Counted from the first letter of the stretch, positions 1-11,735 are shown. The stretch is 25,000 nucleotides of DNA from Neocallimastix lanati (nom. inval.) (GCA_016946835.1 JACVTC010000015.1:972501-997500); one strand, 5' to 3'. Notes: generated by a model not told the origin, from the sequence alone. Program-made: numbers and translations.

Positions 1-125
1 TTTATAGATAATAAAATAAAAACAATTAAATATACAACCATAATTTGTTATTTAGTCAAAAAAAAAAAAAAATAAAATAAAATAAGTAAAATAAAAATAA
101 AAATAAAATATAAAAAAAATAATAA

Positions 126-1772
126 ATGAATAATACTAGAGATGACTTAGAACATACCAATGAGCCTTCATTTAATGATTATATAAGAGCTATTGATAAA
201 AAAAATATAAAAAAAATAAAACAATTAATAACTAATAATGCTAATAAAAATGAAGATATCATTTATGAAATTTATAGACATGATAAAGAATGGCTAACCC
301 CAAAAAGATTAAAATTTATCATTAAAAAATGTACAAATTATATAAAGATATCGTCCATTCTAATAAAGGAATTAATAAAAGATGAAAATTATCTATTATT
401 AAAAATTATTTATGAAAATTTTAGAATTTATGATAAGGAATTGATTAGAAATCTTCTTTTACATTACAAAAATAAATCGAGCATTTCTCCCTTGGAATTA
501 AATCGATTAATTTCCAATGAAAAATATAAAATTCCGACAGTAATATTTCCATTACATGAAGCATGCAAAAGTGGAAATGAAAATATAGTGCGATATTTAG
601 TTGAACATGTAGAGGATTATAATCAGAAAGACTATAAAATGAGGTCACCATTACATGAGGCATGTGAATCTGGAAATGAAAATATTGTGAAATATTTAGT
701 TGATCGTGGAGCGGATTTTATCACAGAAGACTATAATATGAAGACCCCATTACATGAGGCATGCACTAATGGACATGAAAATATTGTGAAATATTTGGTG
801 GAACGTGGAGCCAATTTTAATAAAGAAGACAATAATTTGAAGACCCCATTACATGAGGCATGCACTAATGGACATGAAAATATTGTGAAATATTTGGTGG
901 AGCATGGAGCCGATTTCAATAAAAAAGACTATATTATGATGACACCATTTTTATATACATGTATAAACGGGAATTTAAAATTAATAAAATTTCTGATTGA
1001 ACATGGAGCGGATGTCAATGAAGAAAATAATACCCCGTTATATTTAGCATGCAGAGCAGGGAATGAAAATGCAGTGAAATATTTGGTTGAAAAAGTTACT
1101 GATATCAATAAAGGAAATTGTACAGCATTAAATGAGGTTTGTATAAATGGAAATGAAACTCTCGTGCGATATTTGGTAGAACATGGAGTTGACGTAAATA
1201 AAGGAGAAGAATGGAATACCCCATTATATTTAGCAAGTAATTATGGTCATGAAAATATAGTGAAATACTTGGTTGAACATGGTGCCGATGTCAATAAATA
1301 TAATCCATTATTTGGAGCATGTGAAAATGGACATGAAGAAATAATAAAATATTTAGTGGAACATGGTGCTGATGTCAATAAAGGAAACCGTACACCACTA
1401 TATGAAGCATGCGTAATTGGAGATGTAAATATAGTAAAATATTTAGTTGAACATGGTGCTGATATAAATAAAGGAGAAGGAGCCAAAACACCATTATATA
1501 GAGCATGTATGAATGAAAAAGAAAAAATAGTGAAATATTTAATTGAACATGGCGCCACTATTGATCAAAATATATTAATAGAAAACGATAATATAAAGAA
1601 TAGAAAAATAAATAATTATTTAATTAAACATGGAGCAAAAAAACCTTCCATTATAAAAAAGGGGAAAAAAACTCTCAAAATTATCAGTATATTAATTATA
1701 TGTTGCCCTGTTATAAGTTATAGGTTAATACGTCTTAGTTATGGAACATGTTTATCGCATTTATACAGATAA
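126..1772 (+). CDS. Ankyrin-repeat protein, 548 aa, intact
   Basis: A single uninterrupted reading frame. Residues 1-138 are a Lys/Asn/Ile-rich helical region without a recognised domain. Residues about 140-482 hold about 11 ankyrin repeats built on TPLHEAC-NGHENIVKYLVEHGAD, followed by a last partial one near 495-505. The first four repeats have the usual 33-residue period; later ones shrink to about 29-31 because the loop between helix pairs is shortened. Ankyrin repeats bind proteins, so a scaffold or adaptor role is the usual inference, but no partner is visible. Residues about 517-533 are hydrophobic (ISILIICCPVIS), possibly a weak C-terminal membrane anchor; no signal peptide is seen. 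The first ATG after an A-rich leader is used. Two neighbouring repeats share about 64 identical bases (near 739-802 and 838-901), a sign of recent internal duplication. A decayed relative lies at 21189-22603 on the other strand. The fold is certain; the cellular role is unknown. Confidence 0.9.
   Translation: MNNTRDDLEHTNEPSFNDYIRAIDKKNIKKIKQLITNNANKNEDIIYEIYRHDKEWLTPKRLKFIIKKCTNYIKISSILIKELIKDENYLLLKIIYENFRIYDKELIRNLLLHYKNKSSISPLELNRLISNEKYKIPTVIFPLHEACKSGNENIVRYLVEHVEDYNQKDYKMRSPLHEACESGNENIVKYLVDRGADFITEDYNMKTPLHEACTNGHENIVKYLVERGANFNKEDNNLKTPLHEACTNGHENIVKYLVEHGADFNKKDYIMMTPFLYTCINGNLKLIKFLIEHGADVNEENNTPLYLACRAGNENAVKYLVEKVTDINKGNCTALNEVCINGNETLVRYLVEHGVDVNKGEEWNTPLYLASNYGHENIVKYLVEHGADVNKYNPLFGACENGHEEIIKYLVEHGADVNKGNRTPLYEACVIGDVNIVKYLVEHGADINKGEGAKTPLYRACMNEKEKIVKYLIEHGATIDQNILIENDNIKNRKINNYLIKHGAKKPSIIKKGKKTLKIISILIICCPVISYRLIRLSYGTCLSHLYR
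739..938 (+). repeat. Recent tandem ankyrin-unit duplication (99-bp period)
   Basis: Two consecutive ankyrin units of the gene at 126-1772 are identical for about 64 bases at a spacing of 99 bp (33 codons). The remaining repeats of the gene have diverged much more, so this unit was copied or gene-converted recently. Confidence 0.75.
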
Positions 1773-2354
1773 CAAGATAAAAATTAATTATATTATATTA
1801 TATTATATTATATTTTATACATTTTAATATAATTCCATACAACCAAAAAACATATTTTTTTTTTCTTTTTTCTTTTTCTTTTTTTTTTTTTTTTTTTTTT
1901 TTATTTAATTAAAATTTAAATATAAATATTATATTACTTTATATTTCCTATATTTCTTTAATATTTTTATAACATAATTCTATCATTTTAGAACATCATT
2001 TCATAATTATTTCATACCCAAACACATAAACATAACTATATGATAATGTAATAATAAACAATTAAAAAAATAAAAAAAAAAAAAAAAAAAAAAAAGCCTC
2101 AACCCTAAAAATTCTAAAAAAATAAAATATTTTATATTTGATATATATATACGTAATGTAATATCATTCAAAAATTTCCCTATCATTTTATAAATTATAT
2201 GATATGATATTTATCTAATTTCATAATTCAAATAAATAATTAAACATATACAAACTTATATATAGATATCTCTATTTATTAAATATACTCTTTTTCATAT
2301 TTTTAAAAATGAATATATTTTTATTACTAAATGAGTAATAATAAGATATAATTC

Positions 2355-2385
<31 letters not shown>

Positions 2386-2602
2386 AAGAAAAATTAATAC
2401 TTATTTATATAATAAATAGATCTATTAGGTATTAATAATAAACAAAATTAAAAAGAAAAAAAATAATTAAATATTTAAAAAGGTTTAGAAATTTATTTAT
2501 TGAATATTAAATAAAAATACAAAATAAAATCAATTGATTATTATATTTGGAAAACTATATTTGAATGTGGATTAACCAAAATAATAATATACTTAAAAGT
2601 AA

Positions 2603-2645
<43 letters not shown>

Positions 2646-3477
2646 AATGATTCACATAAATCAGTAGTACAAATTTCTTTAAATCCTCAAAATAATAATA
2701 ATAATTAATAATAATAATAAAATAAATAAAGACTTAACTCATTTCAAATAAAATTTAAACATAAATTATAAAATAAATTTAATTTCTTAATTTTTAAACT
2801 CAAAAACTTTAATTATTAATTTTCCTAATTAAATTATTATATAAAACTAATAAAAAAAAAGCATTAATAGTATATCACTAAAAAAAAACTTTTATTTGTA
2901 GATGTAACTAATATTGAAATAGCTTTAATAATTAATTTTTTTTATTAATATATAAATCTTTATTAATTAATATGATATTATTATTCATTAATTAAACATA
3001 TTATATGAACATTATGAACATTATACTAAATGGTATTATATATAGTATTATATAAAATATATAAAAATTAAATTTGATTAATAAATAAGCTGTCATAATT
3101 TATTCATATTCTTTATTTTAACGAATTTAATTTATATTCAATGTTTAATTAATTAAAGCGAAGAATTTATTAAAAATAGCATAATATACAAGATAAAATA
3201 AATCAATATAATTTTTCTAATAAAAGTTTTTTTTTTTTTTTTTTTTTTTAATTTTCATTTTTATTTATTATAAATTGTTAATAATCATAATAAATTAATA
3301 TTTTTATCAATAGAGTTACAAATTAAATGTTTAAACTCTTCAATAACTTTTATTTTTCCTTTCATTTTTAACATTATTTAATTAATATTCAACATTCAAT
3401 AGCTATTTAAAAATAAAATACATTGTATATATATATATATATAACAAAATAAAATATAAAAAAAAAAGTTTATTTTA

Positions 3478-3527
<50 letters not shown>

Positions 3528-3959
3528 ATTATTTAATTAAAATAATTCTTATAATAATATAAAAATATAAATTATTAAAAAACTATAGAATTAAGAATTA
3601 TAGTGGGATTTCAAAATAAGAACAAGAATTAAATAATTATATTTTATTAGTATGAATACTTTATAAACTTTTTTAATTTTATTTTATATTTTATTATTAT
3701 TTTTTTCATATTTTTTTAAATTATTTCGTTTAAATAATATTATAAAAGTAATAACAACAAATAAATATAAACTTCCATTTTAGCACTATTTATTTATTAT
3801 TATAAAACTGAAAAAAAGGATCCTTTATATATAAAAAATTAAAATTAATTATTATTAAAATATTATTTATTTCATTTAAATTTATCTTTTTTTTTTTTTT
3901 AATTATTAAAAATTTTTAATAATCAATTGAAATTTTTTATATATATATTTTTTTAATTT

Positions 3960-4065
3960 TCATGACAGGCTAGCAGGGTCAATAATGCCTCTGAAGGAGA
4001 AGATCGTAATGTCTTTCGGATAGTCAATTCAAATCCTAATCAATAAGGAAGTGAGGTTCGTTGCA
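3960..4065. other. Unassigned GC-richer island, possible exon or ncRNA
   Basis: About 100 bases with near-balanced composition inside a desert of A/T. On the plus strand a pyrimidine-rich stretch ends in catgacag, a plausible splice acceptor. It is followed by 25 sense codons (3969-4043) and a TAA at 4044-4046; the peptide starts ASRVNNASEGEDRN. The minus strand also has an open stretch ending in a TGA at 3962-3960 (…FRGIIDPASLS). No partner exon, no initiator ATG in frame and no tRNA fold could be recognised. It could be a terminal exon, a conserved non-coding RNA, or a gene or transposon fragment. No family is proposed. Confidence 0.4.
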
Positions 4066-5101
4066 TATAAACTTTTTTCTGAACCTATTTATATACTTTA
4101 TTTTTGAATATTATACTTTTTTTATTTCATGTTACTATCTTAAAATATTATTATGTTCTAATTGGACAAATAATATATATTTGTTTTATTAATTCTATGT
4201 TTTTTTTATTAAAATTAAAAATATTCATGTTTTTAATAAATGAATAAATAAAGACTAAAATTTGTAGTGATCGCGACTTAAAAAAAAAAAAAAAAAAAAA
4301 AAAATTATATTCATAATATAAAAATAATTATAATAATGAAATAATAATAATAAATAACATTAGAAATGATTTGATAGAATACGATTTTAAATATTAACCA
4401 AGCGGATTAATACATAAAAGTGGATAAAGATAAATAAGAGTATATATAAGAATATAAAGCAATATCACCATTAGTATCTAATTTTTTCAAATGAATTTAC
4501 AATTAAAAAAATAAGAATTTTCTCAAAGGAGAATTTAAAAAATTATCTATTTTATAAAAAAGAAAAAAAGAAAAAAATACTTAAAATTATTTAAAAAAAA
4601 ATTTTTTTTTTTTTTTTTTTTTTTAAAACTTTCGTTACACAAACCAAAAGGAAATCAAAAGGAATATTTAAACTAATTATATAAAATAAATTTATTTTTA
4701 TTTAATTATATATATATATGCATATATATATTTTTTGAAGTTACCTGTAATTTATTTTTTTTTAAACCATTTATGGGACAAAGATTTTATTTTTATTTAT
4801 TATTATTATTATTTTTTTTTATTGGAATGAATTGAAGTCATAAAATTTTTTATATTTCCAAAAAAAAAAAAAAAAAAATTAACATACACATAAAAATAAA
4901 AATAAAAAAAAATAAAAAAAAAATCTAATAATTTAAAAATTTTCAAAAAATATTTTAATTACTATACATTTTTATTTAATTTTTTTTTTTTTTTTTGCTT
5001 TCTTTTGTTTTGTTTTAATTCATTGAATTCATTGAAAATAATTATTACTAAATTCATTTTACATTATTAACCGAAAAAAAGAGTAATGGAAAATAATAAT
5101 A

Positions 5102-5106
5102 ATTTA

Positions 5107-5137
<31 letters not shown>

Positions 5138-5168
5138 ATTTATTTATTTATTTATTTATTTATTTTTT
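5102..5168. repeat. TTTA tetranucleotide repeat
   Basis: Tandem TTTA units with one T-run interruption in the middle, downstream of the dockerin gene. Simple-sequence DNA with no evident function. Confidence 0.8.
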
Positions 5169-5367
5169 TATGGTAAATAGAAAAAGTATATTGAATATAG
5201 TATTTTATTATCATATATACATTATAACACTAATTTATATAAATACTATAAAATAATATAAAAATGAAATTCTTTTTTATTTCCTTTTTTTTTTTTTTTT
5301 TTTTTTTTTTTTGCAAAATATTTTAATTTTGCTGAAATTTTATTTATACCTAATCATATTCATTTAT

Positions 5368-7390
5368 TCATTCAACACAAGTTGGGTAGGGGCAGCCGTC
5401 ACTTGTAGCTGTACTAACAACACCACCTCTACCTATACATTCATTATAAGGAAAGGAATAGGTTGGACATGGCTTTTGAGATTCTTCAACACAGGTTGGG
5501 TAGGGACAACCATCACTCGTCGCAGTACTAACAGCACCACCTCTACCTATACATTCATTATATGTAAAAGAATAGATTGGACATGGTTTTGGGGTTATTG
5601 GAATATCATTATCACTATTTATAATACCACACCATTCATTTTCATTTGTTAAACCCCATGAACCATCTTTATCTTTATATATTACATTATTATTATCAAA
5701 ATCACAACATGGATATCCTACTTTGTTTGCCCAACATTCTTTTATCATTTCCTTTTTATCACCAACACAAGTTGGATAGGGGCAACCGTCACTTGTAGCT
5801 GTACTAACAACACCACCTCTACCTATACATTTATTATAAGGAAAGGAATAGGTTGGACATGGCTTTTGAGATCCTTCAACACAGGTTGGGTAGGGACAAC
5901 CATCACTTGTAGCTGTACTAACAACACCACCTCTACCTATACATTCATTATAAGGAAAAGAATAGGTTGGACATGGCTTTGGAGTTCCTTCAACACAGGT
6001 TGGGTAAGGGCAACCATCACTCGTGGCAGTACTAACAACACCACCTCTACCTATACATTCATTATAAGGAAAAGAATAGGTTGGACATGGCTTTGGAGTT
6101 CCTTCAACACAGGTTGGGTAGGGACAACCATCACTTGTAGCTGTACTAACAGTACCACCTCTACCTATACATTCATTATAAGGAAAAGAATAGGTTGGAC
6201 ATGGCTTTGGAGTTTCTTCAACACAGGTTGGGTAAGGGCAACCATCACTTGTAGCTGTACTAACAGCACCACCTCTACCTATACATTCATTATATGTAAA
6301 AGAATAGATTGGACATGGTTTTGGGGTTATTGGAATATCATTATCACTATTTATAATACCACACCATTCATTTTCATTTGTTAAACCCCATGAACCATCT
6401 TTATCTTTATATATTACATTATTATTATCAAAATCACAGCATGGATATCCTACTTTGTTTGCCCAGCATTCTTTTATCATTTCCCTTTTATCACCAACAC
6501 AAGTTGGATAAGGGCAACCATCACTCGTAGCTGTACTAACAGCACCACCTCTACCTATACATTCATTATAAGGAAAAGAATAGATTGGACATGGTTTTGG
6601 AGTTTCTTCAACACAGGTTGGGTAGGGACAGCCATCACTCGTGGCAGTACTAACAATACCACCTCTACCTATACATTCATTATAAGGAAAAGAATAGGTT
6701 GGACATGGCTTTGGAGTTCCTTCAACACAGGTTGGGTAAGGACAACCATCACTCGTGGCAGTACTAACAACACCACCTCTACCTATACATTCATTATAAG
6801 GAAAAGAATAGGTTGGACATGGTTTTGGAGTTTCTTCAACACAGGTTGGGTAGGGACAGCCATCACTCGTGGCAGTACTAACAACACCACCTCTACCTAT
6901 ACATTCATTATAAGGAAAAGAATAGGTTGGACATGGTTTTGGAGTTTCTTCAACACAGGTTGGGTAGGGACAGCCATCACTCGTGGCAGTACTAACAACA
7001 CCACCTCTACCTATACATTCATTATAAGGAAAAGAATAGGTTGGACATGGTTTTGGAGTTCCTTCAACACAGGTTGGGTAGGGACAGCCATCACTCGTGG
7101 CAGTACTAACAACACCACCTCTACCTATACATTCATTATAAGGAAAAGAATAGGTTGGACATGGTTTTGGAGTTTCTTCAACACAGGTTGGGTAGGGACA
7201 GCCATCACTCGTGGCAGTACTAACAATACCACCTCTACCTATACATTCATTATAAGGAAAAGAATAGGTTGGACATGGTTTTGGAGTTTCTTCAACACAG
7301 GTTGGGTAGGGACAGCCATCACTCGTGGCAGTACTAACAACACCACCTCTACCTATACATTCATTATAAGGAAAAGAATAGGTTGGACAT
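5368..7390 (-). repeat. 15-unit 114-bp tandem array inside the dockerin gene
   Basis: The 38-codon module repeats with an exact 114-bp period. Units are almost identical at DNA level, so unequal crossing-over or gene conversion is active. A higher-order unit of 732 bp (four modules, one module with a GDK-EMIKE tail, and one dockerin) is present twice: for example the stretch starting at 5551 recurs at 6283 with only a few mismatches over more than 200 bases. Copy number is probably variable between strains and hard to assemble. Confidence 0.9.
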
Positions 7391-7593
7391 GGTTTTTGAG
7401 TTATTGGAATATCATTATTTATAATACCACACCATTGATTATTCTCAATGCCCCAGTGACCATTTTCATCAGAATAAGAAACTTTAGCTTTTTCGGAAGT
7501 ACAGCAAGGGTAACCTAATTTTTCTGACCAACAACCAGCAGAAGTCTTAGCTGCCATTGAGGCAGCGACAATTATAAAGATATAATTTTTCAT
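5368..7593 (-). CDS. Secreted multi-dockerin Cys-rich repeat protein, 741 aa
   Basis: Residues 1-20 form a signal peptide ([16 protein letters not shown]…). Three fungal dockerin/CBM10-like domains follow the pattern CW..K.GYPCC…D..G.WG..N..WCGI, at about 21-57, 376-414 and 620-658. Between them lie 15 copies of a 38-residue four-Cys module, [16 protein letters not shown]…[10 protein letters not shown]: eight after dockerin 1, five after dockerin 2, two after dockerin 3. The linkers are EETPKP, EGTPKP or ESQKP. No catalytic domain is present. In anaerobic fungi such dockerins attach enzymes to cellulosome scaffoldins, so an extracellular complex component, possibly itself a scaffold or adaptor, is inferred. 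The function of the 38-residue module is not known to me. The last module is the C-terminus, followed directly by TGA. The start is the only Met giving a signal peptide. Dockerins 2 and 3 are nearly identical; dockerin 1 is more diverged. Secretion and dockerins are sure; the scaffold role is not. Confidence 0.9.
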   Translation of the reverse strand: MKNYIFIIVAASMAAKTSAGCWSEKLGYPCCTSEKAKVSYSDENGHWGIENNQWCGIINNDIPITQKPCPTYSFPYNECIGRGGVVSTATSDGCPYPTCVEETPKPCPTYSFPYNECIGRGGIVSTATSDGCPYPTCVEETPKPCPTYSFPYNECIGRGGVVSTATSDGCPYPTCVEGTPKPCPTYSFPYNECIGRGGVVSTATSDGCPYPTCVEETPKPCPTYSFPYNECIGRGGVVSTATSDGCPYPTCVEETPKPCPTYSFPYNECIGRGGVVSTATSDGCPYPTCVEGTPKPCPTYSFPYNECIGRGGIVSTATSDGCPYPTCVEETPKPCPIYSFPYNECIGRGGAVSTATSDGCPYPTCVGDKREMIKECWANKVGYPCCDFDNNNVIYKDKDGSWGLTNENEWCGIINSDNDIPITPKPCPIYSFTYNECIGRGGAVSTATSDGCPYPTCVEETPKPCPTYSFPYNECIGRGGTVSTATSDGCPYPTCVEGTPKPCPTYSFPYNECIGRGGVVSTATSDGCPYPTCVEGTPKPCPTYSFPYNECIGRGGVVSTATSDGCPYPTCVEGSQKPCPTYSFPYNKCIGRGGVVSTATSDGCPYPTCVGDKKEMIKECWANKVGYPCCDFDNNNVIYKDKDGSWGLTNENEWCGIINSDNDIPITPKPCPIYSFTYNECIGRGGAVSTATSDGCPYPTCVEESQKPCPTYSFPYNECIGRGGVVSTATSDGCPYPTCVE

Positions 7594-7731
7594 TTAATCT
7601 TTATTTTTTTTTTTTTAAAAAAAAAAAAAGATTCAGGAAATTGTAAATGTATATAATATTAATAATAAAAAATAAATAAAAATAATAAATAATAATTGTA
7701 AATTTTAGATTAAATTTTTTAAATTTAAAAT

Positions 7732-7779
<48 letters not shown>

Positions 7780-8224
7780 ATATATATATAATAATTATTT
7801 AATTATTTAATATTTGAATATAATAATAAAAAAAATGAATTTATCATTTTATTACTTATATTTGTATAAACTTACTTTTTGTTATTATAATTATTAAATT
7901 ATTATTATATTTATGGATAATTTTTTCTTCCCGAGAAATTTTATTAAATTAACCAATTTATATTTTATAATTTATAAATTAGGATTTATAAATTTAATTC
8001 TCCTTTTTTTTTATTATTATTATTTTTTTTTTTTAAAAAAATAGAAAAAAATAATTAAGTGAAAATAAAAGTATTTAAATACTTTTCTTTTATTTTTTTT
8101 ATTTCTTTTTTCATAAAATTCCAATTTCAATAAAACTAAAAAGAGAATATAAAATATAATATAATATATATATTATATATTTTATAAAATAAAATAAAAT
8201 AAAATAAATAATAAAATAAAAAAG

Positions 8225-8255
<31 letters not shown>

Positions 8256-8871
8256 TTATAAAAGTTTGTTTTTTTATATTAAATTTTAATTTTATATTAT
8301 ATTAAATAATTTAAATAATTTAAATAAAATAAAAAAATACATTATTTAATTAATAATATTTTCAATGCATGTTTTTTTTTTTTTTTATAATAAATAATAA
8401 TAAATAAATAATAATAATTAATAATAATTAAAAATAATAATAATAATTAAATAATTAAAAGTAAAAAAATATATATATATTATTGGTTATATAATATTAT
8501 ATTTTATAGTAATATGAATACTATGAATAATATTCCATTAATAGTAATCCTATATTAATAAGTAAATGAATGATTTATTCATAATAAAGAGCATATTGAC
8601 AGAGCAAAATAAAGTTATTTTATATTTTTATATTATTTATATTTATATTATTTATATTATTTATATTATTTATATATATTTATAATAATAAATATTATTT
8701 ATATATAAAATATAGAAATATGAGCAGCACTGATTCAACTGATTCCAATGATTTATTTTAATTCAAATTGTTATAATAAAAGTTGACAAAATAAAATCCA
8801 AAATAAAATAAAGAATTAAAAAAGAATTAATTTATATTTCTATAATGATTCTAATATTATTTAAAATTTTA

Positions 8872-9066
8872 AGAATAGAATAAAATAAAATTAGAATAAA
8901 ATAAAATTAGAATAAAATAAAATTAACAGAAGAAATTTAAATATAATTAAAGTATAGACTGAATAAAATAAAATTAGAATAAAATAAAATTAGAATAAAA
9001 TAAAATTAGAATAAAATAAAATTAGAATAAAATAAAATTAGAATAAAATAAAATTAGAATAAAATT
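8872..9066. repeat. 16-bp minisatellite, unit AGAATAAAATAAAATT
   Basis: The 16-bp unit is tandemly repeated in two blocks, about 8872-8925 (about 3 copies) and about 8960-9066 (6-7 nearly perfect copies). They are separated by about 35 bases of non-repeat sequence (…aacagaagaaattt…gtatagactg). Non-coding. Confidence 0.85.
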
Positions 9067-9419
9067 TTTGAAAAGATATGGATAGACAGATGAATCAGTT
9101 AAAAAAAAAAGAATAAAAGAAAAAAAGAAATAAAATAAAATATAATTAAAATGATTCATACCTGAATATTTATTAATTTTATATAATAATTTTTTTTTTT
9201 TTATTTTTGACCAATATTAAATTCTAAATTCTGTCATAACATTTAAATATTATTTATAATTAATTGTTTTATATAAATATATATTATATATTATATATAT
9301 TTATATGCTACTGAACATTATAAAACGGTAAATTTATATATATTGATATTAACATAAAAAGTATAAAAATAATATTAAAGTTAAATAATTGAATAATTAA
9401 ATAATTGTATAATAATGAA

Positions 9420-10402
9420 TTTATTATTATTCAATTATTTAATTATTCAATTATTTATTATTTATTATTCAATTATTTAATTCTTTATATTATTTATTAT
9501 TTATTATTTATTATTTATTATTTATTATTTATTATTTATTATTTATTATTTATTATTTATTATTTATTATTTAATTATTATTTATTATTTATTATTTATT
9601 ATTTATTATTTATTATTTAATATTTATTATTTAATATTTAATATTTATTATTTATTATTTATTATTTATTATTTATTATTTATTATTTATTATTTATTAT
9701 TTATTATTTATTATTTATTATTTATTATTCAATTATTTATTATTTATTATTTATTATTTATTATTTATTATTAATTTATTCATCAATTATTTATTACTCA
9801 TTCATTTATTCATTTATTATTAAATTTGGTCTACTAATAATATATATTAAACATTAAATATAATAATACTAATATATTTAGTCTACTACATTTTCAATAC
9901 ATTTCATAATTTATTTAATTATTCAATTATTTAATTATTTATTATTTATTATTCAATTATTATTTATTATTTATTATTTATTATTTATTATTTATTATTC
10001 AATTATTATTTATTATTTAATTACTTATTATTTATTATTTATTATTTATTATTTATTATTTATTATTTATTATTTATTATTTATTATTTATTATTTATTA
10101 TTTAATTACTTATTATTTATTATTTAATTACTTGTTATTCAATTATTTATTATTTATTATTTATTATTTATTATTTATTATTTATTATTTATTATTTATT
10201 ATTTATTATTTATTATTTATTATTTATTATTTATTATTTATTATTTATTATTTATTATTTATTATTTATTATTTATTATTTATTATTTATTATTTATTAT
10301 TTATTATTTATTATTTATTATTTATTATTTATTATTTATTATTTATTATTTATTTATTATTCAATTATTTATTTATTATTCAATTATTTATTTATTATTA
10401 AA
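9420..10402. repeat. Heptanucleotide satellite (ATTATTT)n
   Basis: Long tandem arrays of a 7-bp unit, ATTATTT, in two main blocks: about 9420-9800 and about 9910-10402. About 100 bases of ordinary AT sequence separate them. The longest pure run (about 10142-10352) is about 30 units. Interruptions are mostly TTCAATTATT or TTTAATTA variants that recur at block edges. Because 7 units are out of phase with codons, a 21-bp super-period gives spurious Tyr/Leu/Phe/Ile reading frames. Confidence 0.92.
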
Positions 10403-10949
10403 ATTGAAATATATTTATTAGTAATAAACTTTATTCAATAATATTTATTCAATTTTTTATCATTAAATATTTTAATAAAAGTTAAAACCAATAAAAATTC
10501 AATTTTAAATTTTAAATATATTAAAAATTAAATATAAAAAATTAAAAAATTCCATAAATGAAAAGTGATAATAAAAAAAAAGAAAAAAAATTAAAAATAA
10601 GAAAAATTTTTTTAAAATATTTTTTTTTAATTAAATAATTTAAAAGTTTATTTAATATTAAATGAAAATGAAAATAAATGAAAATTAGGATCCCTTATTT
10701 TTATACTTTATAATTATGAAAAAAAAATTTGAGAATTTTGAAAAAATGTATTTCATTCATATTTAAGTATGTTTTGGCTAGTTATATAAATATGTAGATC
10801 ACATGTTTTTTATTATATAAAACATAAGCAAATAAAGTTAAGAATTCTATATTCACACTATATATAATTAATATGAAAATATATATGAGAAAATATGAAA
10901 AAATATGAAAATTATAAAATGTTAAGTATTAATACTTAAATAGATTATG

Positions 10950-10985
<36 letters not shown>

Positions 10986-11500
10986 AACAATAATACAATT
11001 AATTATAATAATGAATATTATTGACATATTATAATTTTTATAAAATAAGTTATTATTCAAACTTATTAACTATTAATTATTTAAAAAGTAAATAGTATAA
11101 ATTGTTAAATATCGTAATTATATAGATATGTGTTTAATTGCATTTTATATTATACTACATTAAAAAAAAAAAATAAAATGTTTTATTTGATGGTATCATA
11201 AAGTGTAACCTTAATTGCTACCAATAATGATAGACTATTATAGAAAAATAATTTTAAGTAGCATATAATGACATATATTCTTAAAAAAACAGAAATGATA
11301 TTTACTGTGTGTTTATTTATTTAATGTATTGCTTTTTACATCAAAAAAGACCTCTTCATTATTTAAGTGTTACATTTAACCGAGTAAGAGTCACATTGAC
11401 TCAATAACTCATTAATTATTATTAATATCACAATTCAATATATAAAATAATAAATACTTGTTAAATAATAAAATAAAGAAATAATAACAGTCACATTAAA

Positions 11501-11735
11501 ATAACCAAATCAGAAAATTCAGCAACAACAGGAAGTTCATAAAAAAAAAAAAAAATTCAATATATAAAAAAAATACAATAAATACAACAAGAATAATAGA
11601 TACATCAAGCACTACAATGAATGTTGTTCCTATTAAAGTAGAACCTCCAAGTATTCAAACAAATACAATTATTAAATTTCATAATCAAAATTTTAAAATT
11701 ACAAATGAAAACTTTCACAAATGATCCTCAGATTT
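11501..11735 (+). pseudogene. copia gag N-terminal remnant
   Basis: Translation in pieces gives ITKSENSATT… and then …VEPPSIQTNTIIKFHNQNFK, followed by NENFHK and a stop. The same peptide order appears in copy 2 (19896-20100), where the initiator ATG is intact. The N-terminal Ser/Thr-rich segment followed by an IIKF-NQNFKI-type core is how copia-type Gag proteins usually begin. The start codon is mutated to ATA and a TAA occurs within 15 codons. The rest of gag and the protease seem to be deleted before the integrase begins near 11760. Confidence 0.6.

Larger units (their letters stand above)
1773..5367. other. AT-rich intergenic region, no recognisable gene apart from an island near 4000
   Basis: Almost pure A/T with many homopolymers: T near 1878-1901, A near 2074-2094, A37 at 2608-2644, T42 at 3481-3522, T about 29 near 5284-5312. 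There is also a TTTA tetranucleotide stretch near 5102-5168 and short AT dinucleotide runs. Stops are dense in all frames. No tRNA or rRNA was recognised. The only clear compositional break is the GC-richer segment at about 3960-4065, listed separately. The right part is the 3' flank of the minus-strand dockerin gene. Confidence 0.7.
7594..11404. other. AT-rich intergenic region with satellites, no gene seen
   Basis: Contains the upstream flank of the dockerin gene, an A38 run at 7741-7778, T runs near 8225-8248, a 16-bp minisatellite (about 8872-9066) and a 7-bp satellite (about 9420-10402). Another A run lies at 10950-10983. A tiny frame at 8720-8761 (MSSTDSTDSNDLF) has ordinary codon composition but no supporting context. 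11160-11404 may include degraded 5' sequence of the copia element that follows, but no LTR ends could be defined. Confidence 0.65.

Noticed and set aside
445-1558. Minus-strand open frames within the ankyrin gene
   Set aside because: Shadows of the ankyrin repeats on the plus strand.
4045-4065. GGTTCGT motif resembling a tRNA T-loop
   Set aside because: No matching T-stem, anticodon arm or acceptor stem could be drawn in the surrounding sequence.
5311-6384. Two plus-strand open frames opposite the Cys-rich repeats
   Set aside because: They are antisense shadows created by the 114-bp repeat; the minus strand has the signal peptide, dockerins and full length.
8720-8761. 13-residue frame MSSTDSTDSNDLF
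   Set aside because: Looks protein-like but is too short, with no splice donor, partner exon or other support.
9405-10401. Open frames of Tyr/Leu/Phe/Ile repeats
   Set aside because: Pure translation of the 7-bp satellite, with no biological sequence character.
8872-10402. Regular repeats considered as a CRISPR-like array
   Set aside because: There are no unique spacers of constant length; these are plain tandem satellites in a eukaryotic sequence.
11160-11404. Possible 5' LTR of copia copy 1
   Set aside because: No TG...CA ends, matching 3' LTR or target-site duplication could be found by eye.
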